Assembly: GCA_003508835.1 (NCBI GenBank)
Contig: PUFA01000072.1
Coordinates: forward strand, 8,220,501 to 8,284,500
Source of the DNA: Eonycteris spelaea
Taxonomy: Eukaryota > Chordata > Mammalia > Chiroptera > Pteropodidae
DNA: 64,000 nucleotides
Reading direction: 5' to 3'
Part shown: one piece after another, positions 50,601-64,000 of the stretch
Layout: each line of letters starts with the position of its first letter
Numbering within the stretch: the stretch's first letter is position 1
Program-made: the position numbers and the translations under genes
The notes under the pieces: generated by a model
Told to the model about the DNA's origin: nothing
The model's database searches: none
What the model saw: the letters and a program-made list of their open reading frames with translations, nothing else

Positions 50601-53084
50601 GCCCATGTATTTAGTGAGCAATTCTCAGTGTCTCGTATTTTCCCAGGAGGGCCTAACGGATGCAAGGATGGCCACTCATCTTTCAGAATTTACACTGTAT
50701 TTGGGGAGCCCACACACCAACGTGTGGGAGCGTCCCAGTTCAGGGACAGGCGCACCTGGGATTTCGGAGGGAGGATAAACACAGCTGAGTGGGCAGGAAA
50801 GCCTCCTGCAGAGGTGAGATCTGAGGGTCCTTCAATAGTAGGCCCTCAGGGAAACATTCTAAGCCAGGAACAGCAGGGGTGTCTTCCATAAATTTGTGTG
50901 ACCGTGGAGGAATGCTGACACTGTTAGGTTAGTACTGTAAGTACAAGGACCTTCAGCTGACATGGAAGCTGGAAGGGACAGAGCACACGTTCAGGGGGCA
51001 GCAGAAATCCCAGGAGGGTGCCGCAGGGCCTGGCATCCTGTGGGATTCCCGTGCTCATACAGGCAAACATCTCGGAAGGCAGCGCGGTCGGGCAAAGCTG
51101 CCCTTGGACTCCGAGGCTCTCAAACCCCGCCTTCCACCCAGAGACTGTAGAGTTCACATCCTAGAACTCACCGCAGGTAATTCTACCTGCCTGATTTGAC
51201 ATTCGTTCCTCCCAGCAGGAGATAGACCAGCAAACAGTGGTTGTCAGTACTAACTGGGGGTGGTTCTTGTATTTTGCATTGTTGTCCTTCCCAAGTCCTA
51301 TCTGAGGGGATGATTGATGAAAGGAGACTTCCTGGGAATTATTAAGACTAAGCACATCTGCCTTCAAGGATCTGGGTCTGCTGGCACATACTCAGAGCTA
51401 TCTGCTGACTCCCTTGCCCACGCTGCCTCGCCCATTGAGAAGCACACATTTGGAGCTGGGCAAGAGCCTGCTACATCCTGGTGACAGAAAGGAGACCAGC
51501 CCAGCTGGAAAAGGTGATTGTCAAGAGAAAGCAGAAGAATCCCATAGCAGGATGGGGCTGCTGCGGTGATAAACTGTCCGTTCAGACAAGTGGTGCCAAG
51601 AGTATGCTCATCAGTCAAGACACCCCGGTCACTCTCTAGCCTGTCTCCTGCCTTCGGGATCCTGTCTCCACCCACATACAGCTGCCAGATTATCTTCCTA
51701 AGTATGGATCTCATCATAGCACCCTCCTGCCAGCACCTCAGGAAGACTCCCTGTCACATATCAAAATAATCAGGACATTCAGGAACATGGAAGATGGAGA
51801 CTTTCCCATTACAGAGTCATAGAAATGCTGGGTAAACTGTAACCAAAATCATCATTATCATCATCATCAGCAGCAGCATCATAAATATTTGTTTTAATGT
51901 ATGCTGTCCTTGTACAAAAGAAAGAGAAATCCTCAAGTGGTGGAAACGAAGAGAGGAACAACAGCCAAAGCAGTTGGATGTGAGCCGGAAGCCTGGGGTC
52001 CATGGGGATCTTCGAGGAGCCAGATTTAGGCTCTAGGGACTGGGCTAGGGTAATAACACCTGTATGGGAATGGGCGATGTGACCTTAGGCTTGCTTGGAG
52101 GAGAGAAACTTTTGACCTGAGCTCAGCAGAAAAGCAAGTGCATCAAAGAGATGCCCCTTAAGGCTTGTGCCTGACTGGGCAGAGTCCAGATTTATACTAC
52201 CTGCGAAGCCCGTGAGCCCCAAGCAGAGAAATTAACATAATATTTGGTCTAAAACAATTGCAACCTCTAGGATCCTAGTAGATACTAACGTGAAGCCACT
52301 CTGTATAGAAGTCCTGTTCCGAGAGCCCATGGGAGTCACACAGAAAAAAACAAATCCTACTGAAGATGAGCTCACAATAAAAAGTGACAAATCATGTGAA
52401 GAAATGTGTCCCATGACTGAGAACCAGCAGGTGCATCCAGCAGGGTCCTTGGTATCTCAAGGATTGCAGATAATGGAACAATTTGAAAGAAGCTGTAAAC
52501 ACATTTATACCCACCATTTCAAAAGCAGAACCCAGCAGTCTGGTCTCTGTCCCAGCCTGTTCCTCCTGTGTCCACCTTCTTAGTTCATTCCAGTCCTTCC
52601 TGTCATGTAGACCCCCAAATCTTGATCTGTCTTCAAATTCCTGCTTTGGCTTTTTCCCTTAAAACTGGTTCTCAATTTTCTCATCTCCCTTCCCCTCCTC
52701 CATTACTGCAATGGGCATTTAGCTGGTCTCCCGGCCTTCCCATCCCCAGTGGCCTCCTTCTCTTTAATCCACCCCACAGCACCCTTCTGCTAAGTTATCC
52801 TCCTAAACGCCTAGTCCCATGGTTTCACTTTTCCAAGCCAAACTCCGGATCACAGAAGTCCAAGCCTTCCCCAACATGGACCTGAACTTTTTTCCAGTTT
52901 TCCCCCCCATTTATAACAGGTTATCCTCACCCCAACCTGGTATTTCTGCCACTCTGGCTTACTTATCCTTCTGACACCCTCCCTCAGGCTTCCGAGCAGT
53001 CTCCTTCTTCTGACTGAAGGGGAATCTTAAACCTTCTAGAAGCTTGATGTCATGAAACAATGAAGACATCATTAGGGCTAGACA
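47641..53084. other. Intergenic stretch with no recognised gene
   Basis: Non-repetitive by eye. A short (TCA)n/(CAG)n run sits at 51850-51880 and a GTTTTGTTTTG run near 50491. Open frames at 49229-49708, 50054-50389 and 51364-51717 have no recognisable similarity, no splice context and overlap each other on both strands, so they are not called as genes. Confidence 0.5.
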
Positions 53085-53280
53085 CATCTGCTTTCAAATG
53101 CCAGATATGTCGCTAAATAGCTCTGTGCCTCAAGCAAGTCATAACCTCCTCAAGCCTTAGTCTCTAATTATATACGATGGGAATGATACCTAGTTTGCTG
53201 AGTTGGAAGAATTAGAGATACTATACATAAAACACTGAACATAGAACCTGGCCCCAGTAAGTGCTCAGGAAACAGTTGCT
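53085..53280 (+). repeat. MIR-type SINE
   Basis: CTCTGTGCCTCAAGCAAGTC, ATACGATGGGAATGATACCT and CCCAGTAAGTGCTCAGGAA follow the MIR order, close to full length. Confidence 0.6.
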
Positions 53281-54457
53281 GAATTCAGCCGCTACCTTCA
53301 CACTTTCATGTGAGCTAGGCCCCACTGCTCCCCCAGCCAGAGCTCCATGAGGCCACAGGCTTGTCTCATTTGTCCGCATCTTCGCACTTTCCTGTGTCGA
53401 ATGCACACAGGAAGTCTTGAAACATGTCAACTGACAAGTAGTGAAGAGAACTAGGCAAGCCTAACCTGACGCTGGATGGGAAGATTTGGTAGAGGCACCT
53501 AGCAGGTACTTGATGCCGGAGGGGGACTGAGGGCCAGTTTATATTCTCTCACTCCAGAGGGAGCAGAACCACCATCAGGAGCGTAAAGGAGGCTGATATT
53601 AGCCCAGGATAGGAAGCAACAGCCAACATTTAGAGCTGTTTGACCTGAGAGCTGGTGCTGAATGTTAGTTGTATGCCATTAAAACACTCGGATTATAGGA
53701 AGTGTTTACTAGTGATAACGTGAGAGATTTATTGCTGTCAAAATCTATACCTCCTGATTAGAGGGCCTGGTCTATAGCTAAAAGTTCGGTACCTTTTGCC
53801 ACAAATGCAATGCTCTAGATATTTTTTGATTAAGTCAATGAATAAATGAATGATATCATTGATGTATCTGATCTTCAAGGAAAGATATGTGTACAAGAAG
53901 GAAAAAAAAATAAAGGGTTTAGAAAAAGACCAACACAGGACGACAAAAGGGCAGAGAAAGATTAATCAGGGTCAGAGAAGAGGACAAGTTTGGGACGGTC
54001 AGACCTCCTGGCTCTTTGCCCAAGGCCAAGCGCCCTGCGACCTTCCAAACCCAAGATATCGTGGGAGCAGACGCGCTTGCTCCGTTCTGCTCGTTGGCCG
54101 CTTGCTTTCAGAGTGATCGTGACACATACTCAGGGACTGTCAGGGAAAGTCACTCAGAAGACCATGTCCAGATGATATTCTGACTTGATTTTGAAACCTC
54201 TTTCCCTCTGCAAACCTAGGTCTTAACTATTATGCTCTATTACTACAATCACTTGCTGCCCTATTATTACACTTGCTCAGTCCACACTTGGTAATGAGTT
54301 GAAGTTTGCTGAGATACTTTTTCCCCTTCAAGTATCGTTATTCAAACAATCATTGATTTTCAACATAAATACCAGTGACGATAAAGTCTCGAGAAGAAAA
54401 CATTCTGTCCAAGCACAGAAGGATTTCTCCTTTGATAATCCGAGCCTATGATTCTCA

Positions 54458-57057
<2,600 letters not shown>

Positions 57058-57550
57058 GTGACAGGAGGGACAACAGGGGTGGGATTATTTTCGAAGAAAA
57101 ACCAAGCTGGATGGTAGTTAAAGCCGTAAAAACGGATTTTATTCAGGACTATTGCAATAGGGGTAAAGAGACCTCGGAGGAGAATTGGGCTCAATTCTAA
57201 ATGCAACATTGGCGAGTGGGCATTTATAGCCAGGAAGCAGCCAAGGGGTCAGGGGATGGAAAATCACTGAGAGGAAACATCAAGGCTAAAGGAGTTTCTC
57301 GCGTGCTGAATGACAGGGTCCTTGCTGAAGGCGGGCAGGGAGAGCAGACACCACCTGAAGGATGGTGAAGGGCGACGAATCGATCAAATACGGAGAGTGA
57401 TCAGATATCAAGAGTAGGGGTTGGTTAAAACGACTTAGCAGGGTTCTTGCTAAAACTGGATTTTACAAGGAAGTGCACAAGTGGGCCTAGGAGAGGTTTC
57501 AGGAGCCTGACTAAAGTTCGGTCCAGTGAAGAATCTTTGTCATTATCTCA
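57058..57550 (-). mobile_element. Solo LTR copy B
   Basis: It belongs to the same family and orientation as copy A (24351-25415), uninterrupted. On the - strand it has GGCTATAAATGCCC (TATA box, near 57225) and CCTGAATAAAATCC (poly(A) signal, near 57140), in LTR order. Shared blocks include GGGGTCAGGGGATGGAAAAT, CTTGCTGAAGGCGGGCAGGG and GAGAGTGATCAGATAT. No viral genes adjoin it. Boundaries are approximate. Confidence 0.6.
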
Positions 57551-57588
57551 AAGCAGTGAAGAACTGTCTGGAGGAGAGCTTGTCCTTC

Positions 57589-58185
57589 TCACCTGTGGTG
57601 CAGGGCGCTCAGAGTAAGAAGGGACTCTGTCCTGCCGAGGCCTGGCTGATGAATCAGTGGGGATCCCGCCAGGATTTGATTGGCAGGAGCTCGGGGCGGC
57701 AGAAGATTAGGATGCAGCAGGCTAAGAATAAGGTGTGCCTGGAGCCTGGGGAACCGGGGTGCTACTCTGACTGGTTCCCCAGGCCTGAGCCTCAGGAAGA
57801 GTGGGCAGGCAGGCAGAAGCTGAAGAAGCCACTGACCTGACAGGCTTGGAGGCACCAGACCAGGCAGCTTGGGTGCTGAGTGTCCCCAGGCGATGCAGCA
57901 GGGAAGGAACACTCCCCCAGCCTCCTTGCCCGAGGGTTCCCGGGAAGCCCGAGGCCCCATGGGCAGGTACAGAGCACCTGGAGGCCTCTCTATGGCACTG
58001 CCTTCCAGACAGGCATTGGGGTAGGACCTGCGAGGGCTGCTCGTACCCCCGAAAGTGAAAGATATGTTCCTGAGGGCTAAAGCCCTGTAGAAGCTGGAGA
58101 AGGTGAGAGCCAGGGAGACAATCACTCTGAATATGATGCTAGCTGCACCCAAGGCCGTTGTGGCCTGCATTACCCCGCCCTTCAA
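57589..58185 (-). other. Unassigned 198-codon open frame
   Basis: This is the longest open frame in the window. The N-terminal part (MQATTALGAASIIFRVIVS, LALTFSSFYRALALRNIS) is hydrophobic and could span a membrane. The remainder is Pro/Leu/Arg-rich with no domain I recognise. There are no splice, promoter or poly(A) signals placed to use it, and GC-rich repeat-poor sequence often gives such frames by chance. It is recorded because of its length and not as a gene call. Confidence 0.2.
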
Positions 58186-58699
58186 CTCAATGAGGAGGGA
58201 AGTTTTCCCTGGACACCTCAGGCTGTCTGGGTACTAAGTTGCTGATAGAACCCACGAAAACACTGTATCAGGCACTGTTGCAGCCACGTGGACTCCACAT
58301 TTAGATGCAAAATTTGACAGCTTCGCTAATGCGATTGTGCCTGAGCATTCTTACGGGAATATTCTTCTGTTACATATATCTTCCTTTTATTTATTCCTTA
58401 TAGTTACAGCATTGTGTGGCTTTTTAGTGACAGCATTATATTGATTTTCCTTCAACATCATATGGGGAAGTAGATTCTATTATTTACAATTTTTATTTCC
58501 AGAATAAAATATGAGCATTGTAAAATACTTGTTCCATTAAAAAAGTGGCGAGTGCTCTGTTTCAGTGCTCCTTCTAGAGGAGGAGATAGTTGGGTAGAGG
58601 AAAGGATGAGTAAGGGACCAGGAGGGCGGAGCTGGGTGGAATGACAATGGGGGATCGTGAACCTGGAAGACAGGCAGAGGTTTCATCTCCCTGCTCTCT

Positions 58700-58870
58700 G
58701 AGCCAGTGAGGTCGGCTCCTTCCAGGCAGCGTGCAGTCTCATTTCTACAGGGAGCCTGGCTTCCGTCTGCATCCTATGGGCTGCTCTGGAGCAGAACAGG
58801 ACTTGTCAGTGTGTGCAGTGATTGCAGAGGAACGGATGCAAGCACACGCATGCCAAAGGGCAAGTTGACC
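58700..58870 (+). repeat. Dispersed repeat, copy 1 of 2
   Basis: CAGGCAGCGTGCAGTC, GCATCCTATGGGCTGCTCTG, GGAGCAGAACAGGACTTGTC and AGTGTGTGCAGTGATTGCAG align with 63690-63850. The family is unassigned. Confidence 0.55.
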
Positions 58871-59171
58871 ACCAAAAAGAACACCAAATTAATGACGGGT
58901 TTGAATTTTATGTATGAAGATTTATGTATTATGACTTAGATCAGGCATAAGATACAGTAGATGCTAATTGCAAAGATATTATATTTATATTTATGGTATA
59001 TACATATACTTACATTTACATATTTATTTTAATTTTTAATATGCTTTTAAAACATGTATCTGTCATAGTTGCGTGCCCTTCTGTGCTTTTCCTAGGCAAT
59101 TGGTTTTATGAGATATTGCTGACATATTGCCTTCCACATGACACCCGAGAGAATGCTTTCCTGGTACCCTG

Positions 59172-59508
59172 TAGTGTGCCACAGAACATTTCGGTCAATG
59201 ACGGACCGCATATACGAAGGGGGTTCCAATAAGGCTGTAATGGAGCTGAAAAATTGTGTTGCCTAATGACATTGTAACCATCCTAATGTTGTAACGTAAT
59301 GCATTACTCACGTGTTTGTGGTGATGCTGGTGTAAACAAAGCTACTTACACTGCCAGCTACATAAAAGTACAGCACATACAACTAGAGTAAGTAGGCTAC
59401 GCCATCTAGTTTGTGTAAGGCACTCTGTGATGTTTGCACGAGGATAAAATAGTCTAATGATGCATTTGTCAGAACGTATCCCCGTAGTTAAGCACTATGT
59501 GACTGTAC
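59172..59508. mobile_element. Tigger-like (TcMar/pogo) DNA transposon relic, internally deleted
   Basis: GTGTGCCACAGAACATTTCG, CAATGACGGACCGCATATAC, GTGGTGATGCTGGTGTAAAC, GGATAAAATAGTCTAATGAT and the end GTATCCCCGTAGTTAAGCAC...GACTGTA match a common mammalian Tigger-type element. The transposase-coding interior is missing. Confidence 0.55.
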
Positions 59509-60454
59509 TCGAACACAAACAAGCCTCTCATAACAGAGGGGGAAATCCCAGATTTCAGAGTTCTCGCAGTGTCTAAGCACTGGGGCGTCTCCCTGGTCCG
59601 CCTCCCCATTCGCTGCTCCCCACACATTGCCTGTGTGCAGTGCCCAGGGACGGGGCCCCATCCAGAGGTCTTCTCAGGGCATAGCACAGGCTGAAGTCTC
59701 TATCTTTGCTGGCCGGCCTTCAGCTCCGCACTCAACTGCCTGGACTATTTTGAAATCCACCTGATGGCCTTAGTGGAGAGAAAAAGAAGTCCCTTGTGTG
59801 CCCCGCTATAATTATCCTCACCGTGTGGTCTCATGTTTTCTCCCTTCTGTGCCCAGAGTTTCTGCAGCCCCCTTACTTCCTGTGTACTGCTGCACTTACT
59901 TACCATCGATTTGCCAGTTACAGTCGTCGGCCTAATTATAGCTGTGTTCCACGTGTCCTACACGTCTGTATTCTGACTTTTTTCATTTAAGTTTATATAG
60001 AAAATGAAACCGCCTTACTCCAATACATCTCCAAAAAAATTTTTGTGTTGACTTCACAATTTTGTTACATCGGAGAAAAAAAATTATGATTTACTTTCAA
60101 AATAATGCTGAATTAACAATTCTGTGAATCAAGTTTTTCTCTTCATTTGGGTTATTTACACTGCCTAGATTGCCAGAGTTGGGATTTCTAGGACAGAAAA
60201 AATGAACACCTTATGGTTTTCTCAGATTTTTCAACATGTCATGTTTCACTACGAGCTATGCTTTGATTTTACACACAGGATTTTTATGTGTATTTTTTCC
60301 ATTGTAAGTTGTCCTCCTCCCCAGCTCCCAGGCCCAAAGCACTTGTCCCTTGAGCTCCTCAGCATTCAGAGAGGAGGTCACAGCTGGGTGTGCTATCCCC
60401 AGACCACTGTTGTCGGGAAAAGGTGCCAGGTGCCACTGTTAAGGATTTTGATAT

Positions 60455-61180
60455 AATAGTTATAATGATTATGATATCGGTGGCTACCATTTACTGAGTT
60501 CCTTTATGTTACGCATTTTATCTCACTTCCTTCTCACCATCACCCTGTCAGGAAGGTATTGTTACCGTTGAGGTGACCTAAAATCCGTCATTGCCCTGGT
60601 GGCACTGAGGGGTCCTGGTTCTTTAAGCCGATGCAGTAAAGAATTACAGATCAGTGAGATTTAGAAAAAGTAAGATGTATTGAAAGTGCTTTTAAAGAAG
60701 GAAATGGGCTAAGCCAAAGAGGGCTGCAGCCTCGTGGAAGTGGGGAGGTCTGTATTATGCTAGGGCCATGATGGGAGAATATGGGGGTGGTGCTAGATGA
60801 TTGGCACGTGAGGTCGTTTTGATTGACATTTGGCTGTTATATGCCTCTCTGCCTGCTGTGCATGGTTACCCAGAATTCAGTCTATTTTAAATTCATGAAC
60901 TGCTGGCAATGAAGGTATAATGAGGCTAAGGTTACATAAGGGTTAATGTAGTACTAACTGCACAGGTGCTTGTGGCCAGACCAAACCAAAGACTATTTTA
61001 TGGCTTTTCACTCCTTTGTGCCTTAAGATGTAGGGGTAATTTATAACCATAAAACGGGTGTGTCAGGGAGGTCTTTGGGAAGGGCCTTCGTTCCCCAGTC
61101 ACTTATGTCTATCTAGCTACCTCACATTGTTTTCACCATTTTATAAAGAAAAAGCTGAGGCTCTGAGAGGCAAGGTAACT
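60455..61180. repeat. MIR split by an LTR-like insertion
   Basis: The left part (GTGGCTACCATTTACTGAGT, CATTTTATCTCACTTCCTTC, CAGGAAGGTATTG) and right part (TTCACCATTTTATAAAGAAA, GAGGCTCTGAGAGGCAAGGT) are consecutive in the MIR consensus, with 0.56 kb of foreign sequence between them. Confidence 0.6.
60564..61125 (-). mobile_element. Probable solo LTR inserted in a MIR
   Basis: It is flanked by the 6-bp direct repeat ATTGTT at 60558-60563 and 61126-61131, and precisely interrupts a MIR. Length (0.56 kb) and short duplication fit a solo LTR; the orientation is a guess. No similarity to the other LTRs in the window was noticed. Confidence 0.45.
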
Positions 61181-63689
61181 GTGCCTTCAGCTGCAAGTTA
61201 CAGACCACTAGCTGCCAATGGCTGAAAGAGTAAGGTTTTATTATCTCACATGACTAAGGAGGGAGGAGGTCCCAGGTTGGTTTGTCAGCTCAGAATTGTC
61301 ATCCAGGAACCAATCTCTTTCCATGTCTCTGCTTTGACATCAGCAACTTACAGGTGCTGTTCCCTCCTCTGGGTGTAGCAACAACAAGCATCTTATCCTC
61401 ACACAACTGGATTCAAAACCAGGAAGGGGAAAGGCAACTGTCTTCTTGTGTGTTTGTGTGCATGTGTGTGCATTTACTTTATCAAGAAGGAAATATTCCC
61501 CCAAAGCCTCCCAACCAGTTTCTCCTTATATCTCATTATCCAGGAGAATTAAATTACTTGGTTTGGCCAGGCTGGTCCCACCTGTGAGTGTATTGCTCCC
61601 ATTAACCAATTGCTGAATAAAATTGCATTATTCTTAGCAAGAAGAAAATGGGAATAGTGATGAGTGGGCAACAAGGTCTGCCACACTTTCCTACATTTCA
61701 TGGTAGATGGTTCTCTTCTCACAATACAATGCTATTTACCTTTTAACATGTGTCAACAGTTTTTGTGTGTATGCGTGCACGTATCCAGGTGCTCATAATG
61801 TGGTGTTTATGTAGCACGGTCATCAATTCCAAAACTAAGAAATCAGGGGGAATGCTGCAGTCATTCTTGCCTGCTGTCTTGCAGATGAGAGACAGGGCAG
61901 CATGGCATGGTTAGCATATTGAAGCACTTCCATGAATGATGAAGGCAGTCTGAAGAACTAGGAGGTCTAGATTCCAGCCCCAGGGCTGCTGCTTTCTATC
62001 TGTGTTACCCTGGATAAATAACTTACGCTTTCTGAACCTCGATTTTCTTTGGACCTTCTAATATTTAATAAATTCCTTTAAAAATAATTTTAGAATAACT
62101 AAGCAGACATATATACTAAGAACTCATAAATATATCATAAATGAAATAAGTTACAGACATCACAATTTTATCTAAAAAGAATCAAACAAACAAAAATAAA
62201 CCGTAACTATATGTGTGTGCTCCAAAAATGTAAGAACATTATAGAAAGGTAACTGCAAAAACATATATCAAACTATCGACCCTAATTTTCTCTGAGGAGA
62301 GGAGTAGTGATTTGGAAGGTGAATTTAGTAATTTTGCCCTGTGGATTTGTATATTGCTTGACTCTTATACAAAAAAAAAAAGTATATTTATCATATAATT
62401 TTTTAATAAAAAGAAAAGAATTGAAGTAACCACTTTCCCCATTTCTGCCCATCTAGAAAAACACAAAAGTCTCAAGTGCTGATTTCAGTTTCTAACTAAG
62501 TGGCCTTCCAACCTTCCTAATCAGTTTTTTTTTCCCTGCCAACTAAAAATACATTATTCTGTTCAGGAAACATGGCTGATTGAGTAGCAGCTGCTGCCAA
62601 GAACCTACTTTGCATACTGAAACAACCTTGGAAGACAAATAGCGAAAGCTCACTGTCATCAAGTCTGTTTTGAGGCATGGCTGGTGCTCACCACACACGT
62701 TTGTCTTGGCCTCCTCATCGTCCTTCCTGCACATTGGCGGGAGACAGGCCTCTGGCTACTGTTTCTTTTCCCTCTTAGTGTCAAGAAACTTCCCGCAAAT
62801 ACTGTAAAAGCAGAAGCTGAAGCTGCTTCACTGCAAAGCTAACAGCCTCCAGATCTTTCTTACACTGTTTCTTAAAGCAAAGCATCCACTGCTCTCTCCT
62901 TTTCCTATTTTGTTTGATATGTTTTTTAGAGACGAAGAGATCTGCTCTCAAGATGCTATTTATGTTCAGACAGGGAAAAAGAACACAAAGAGACAGGCAG
63001 GAAAACGTCTTTGCCATGTTCTTCATTTGGTTATGAAGAGATGGCGTGCCAATAAAATGGAAACTAGAAACAGAAGAAAAGTTCCTCATTGCTATTCCGA
63101 ATCTAAAACTAGAATGACTCCTGATCCATTGATTGTGACTTTTTTCTCTCTGGAAGTTTATTCAATTTTTGTTCCTGGAATTTTGAAATTTCATAATCAT
63201 GTGTCTTGCTATGAGTCTATTTTTATCCACTATGTTGGAATCGTAGTGGGTCCTTTACTCTGTCATTTCCTGCTAGAAGTAAGTTACTTTCAATTCTGGA
63301 AAATCTTATTGAATTCTCTCCATTTTCTTTGTGTGCTCTCTTTCTTGAACTCCAGCTATTTGGTTGCTGAACTTTGACTTATTCTCTAACTTAAAAAATA
63401 GTTTGTTTTCTTTTTAGACCTTTGCCTTTTGCTCTGTTTCCTGGAACTTTTCTTCCATGTTATTTTCCAACCCTCCCATTATGTTTTTAATTTTATTTAT
63501 TATACATATATATAGTTTCTAAGGGCACTTTTTTATTCTCTGAATTTTAAAAAAATAACATACTTATTTTATATCACCTCTCCGAGGTTCCATGGAACCG
63601 AGTACAATGACAATAGGAGACCCTAAATCAGAACACACATGTAGTAACAACCAGAGGGTTCATGTTCCTATTTTTTGAGTTAGCAAAGT
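61181..63689. other. Right-end stretch, no recognised gene
   Basis: 61190-61680 resembles an old interspersed repeat (CAGCTGCAAGTTACAGACCA, GGTTTTATTATCTCACATGA) that I cannot name. 63120-63480 is T-rich and LINE-like. The 155-codon frame at 62910-63377 runs into that LINE-like sequence and shows no recognisable protein. Confidence 0.4.
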
Positions 63690-63850
63690 TTATCTCCTTC
63701 AAGGTAGCATGCAGTCAGTTTCCTAGCATGAAGCCTGCCAGCCTGCTTCTATCTGGATCCTGTTTGCCACCTCGGAACATAATGCTGTTTTGTCAATGTG
63801 TGCAGTGATTACACTGGGGGTACAGAACACTCACCAACGTAGACCATATG
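63690..63850 (+). repeat. Dispersed repeat, copy 2 of 2
   Basis: GGTAGCATGCAGTCAG, ATCTGGATCCTGTTTGCCAC, CGGAACATAATGCTGTTTTG and CAATGTGTGCAGTGATTACA align with 58700-58870 in the same orientation. Confidence 0.55.
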
Positions 63851-64000
63851 GAGCACTATAAAACAAGTCTCAATAATTATAAAAGAATTGGAATCACACA
63901 GAGTACATTTCTGTATGACCATATCAGAATTAAGGTAGCAATGAATAATGAAAAGATACCTGAAAAAAAAAACCCCCATATTTTTGGAAATTAAATAACA

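Noticed and set aside
62910..63377. 155-codon + strand frame near the right end
   Set aside because: Runs into T-rich LINE-like sequence and has no recognisable domain.

Overview
This window is placental-mammal genomic DNA with no bacterial or phage content. Coding sequence is under 2% and is split by GT-AG introns, and most of the rest is LINE-1, LTR and MIR debris. The two recognisable genes, EBPL and ARL11, are neighbours on human 13q14 in the same relative (convergent) arrangement, so the window is the orthologous segment, reversed with respect to the human chromosome. The L1 3' ends, a half-L1 (HAL1-like) element and the lack of primate, rodent, carnivore, ruminant or horse SINEs suggest a laurasiatherian, possibly a bat. 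The species call is weak.

Layout. At 1-640 lies a CpG-rich promoter with three evenly spaced GC boxes. EBPL (emopamil-binding-protein-like, a four-helix ER membrane protein) runs on the + strand in four coding exons (345-514, 22891-22960, 28544-28681, 30401-30640), with a poly(A) signal at 30920. All splice sites are canonical and the protein sequence is well kept, but exons 1, 3 and 4 each lack one base relative to the expected frame. The introns hold L1, MaLR-type LTR, MER5, MIR and HAL1-like copies, several nested inside one another. From 31 to 54 kb the sequence is intergenic. It contains a processed YBX1 pseudogene (33023-34292) inserted into an L1, an L1M 3' region, a long polypyrimidine tract and an unassigned A-tailed retrocopy (about 45595-46356, - strand). 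ARL11 lies at about 54510-55110 on the - strand and is broken by several frameshifts. One GTP-binding motif also carries a substitution that indels cannot explain. The last 9 kb hold a second copy of an LTR family also found in EBPL intron 2, a Tigger-like DNA transposon, a probable LTR inserted into a MIR, and an unassigned 198-codon ORF.

No operon, CRISPR array, tRNA or rRNA gene, or novel molecular system is visible. The most notable observation is that both neighbouring genes read as disrupted. Either this lineage has lost them (better supported for ARL11) or the assembly carries single-base deletion errors (still possible for EBPL). The other observations of interest are insertion-order histories and a few unassigned coding-like segments. 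Family names for repeats were assigned from memory of consensus sequences, not by a search.
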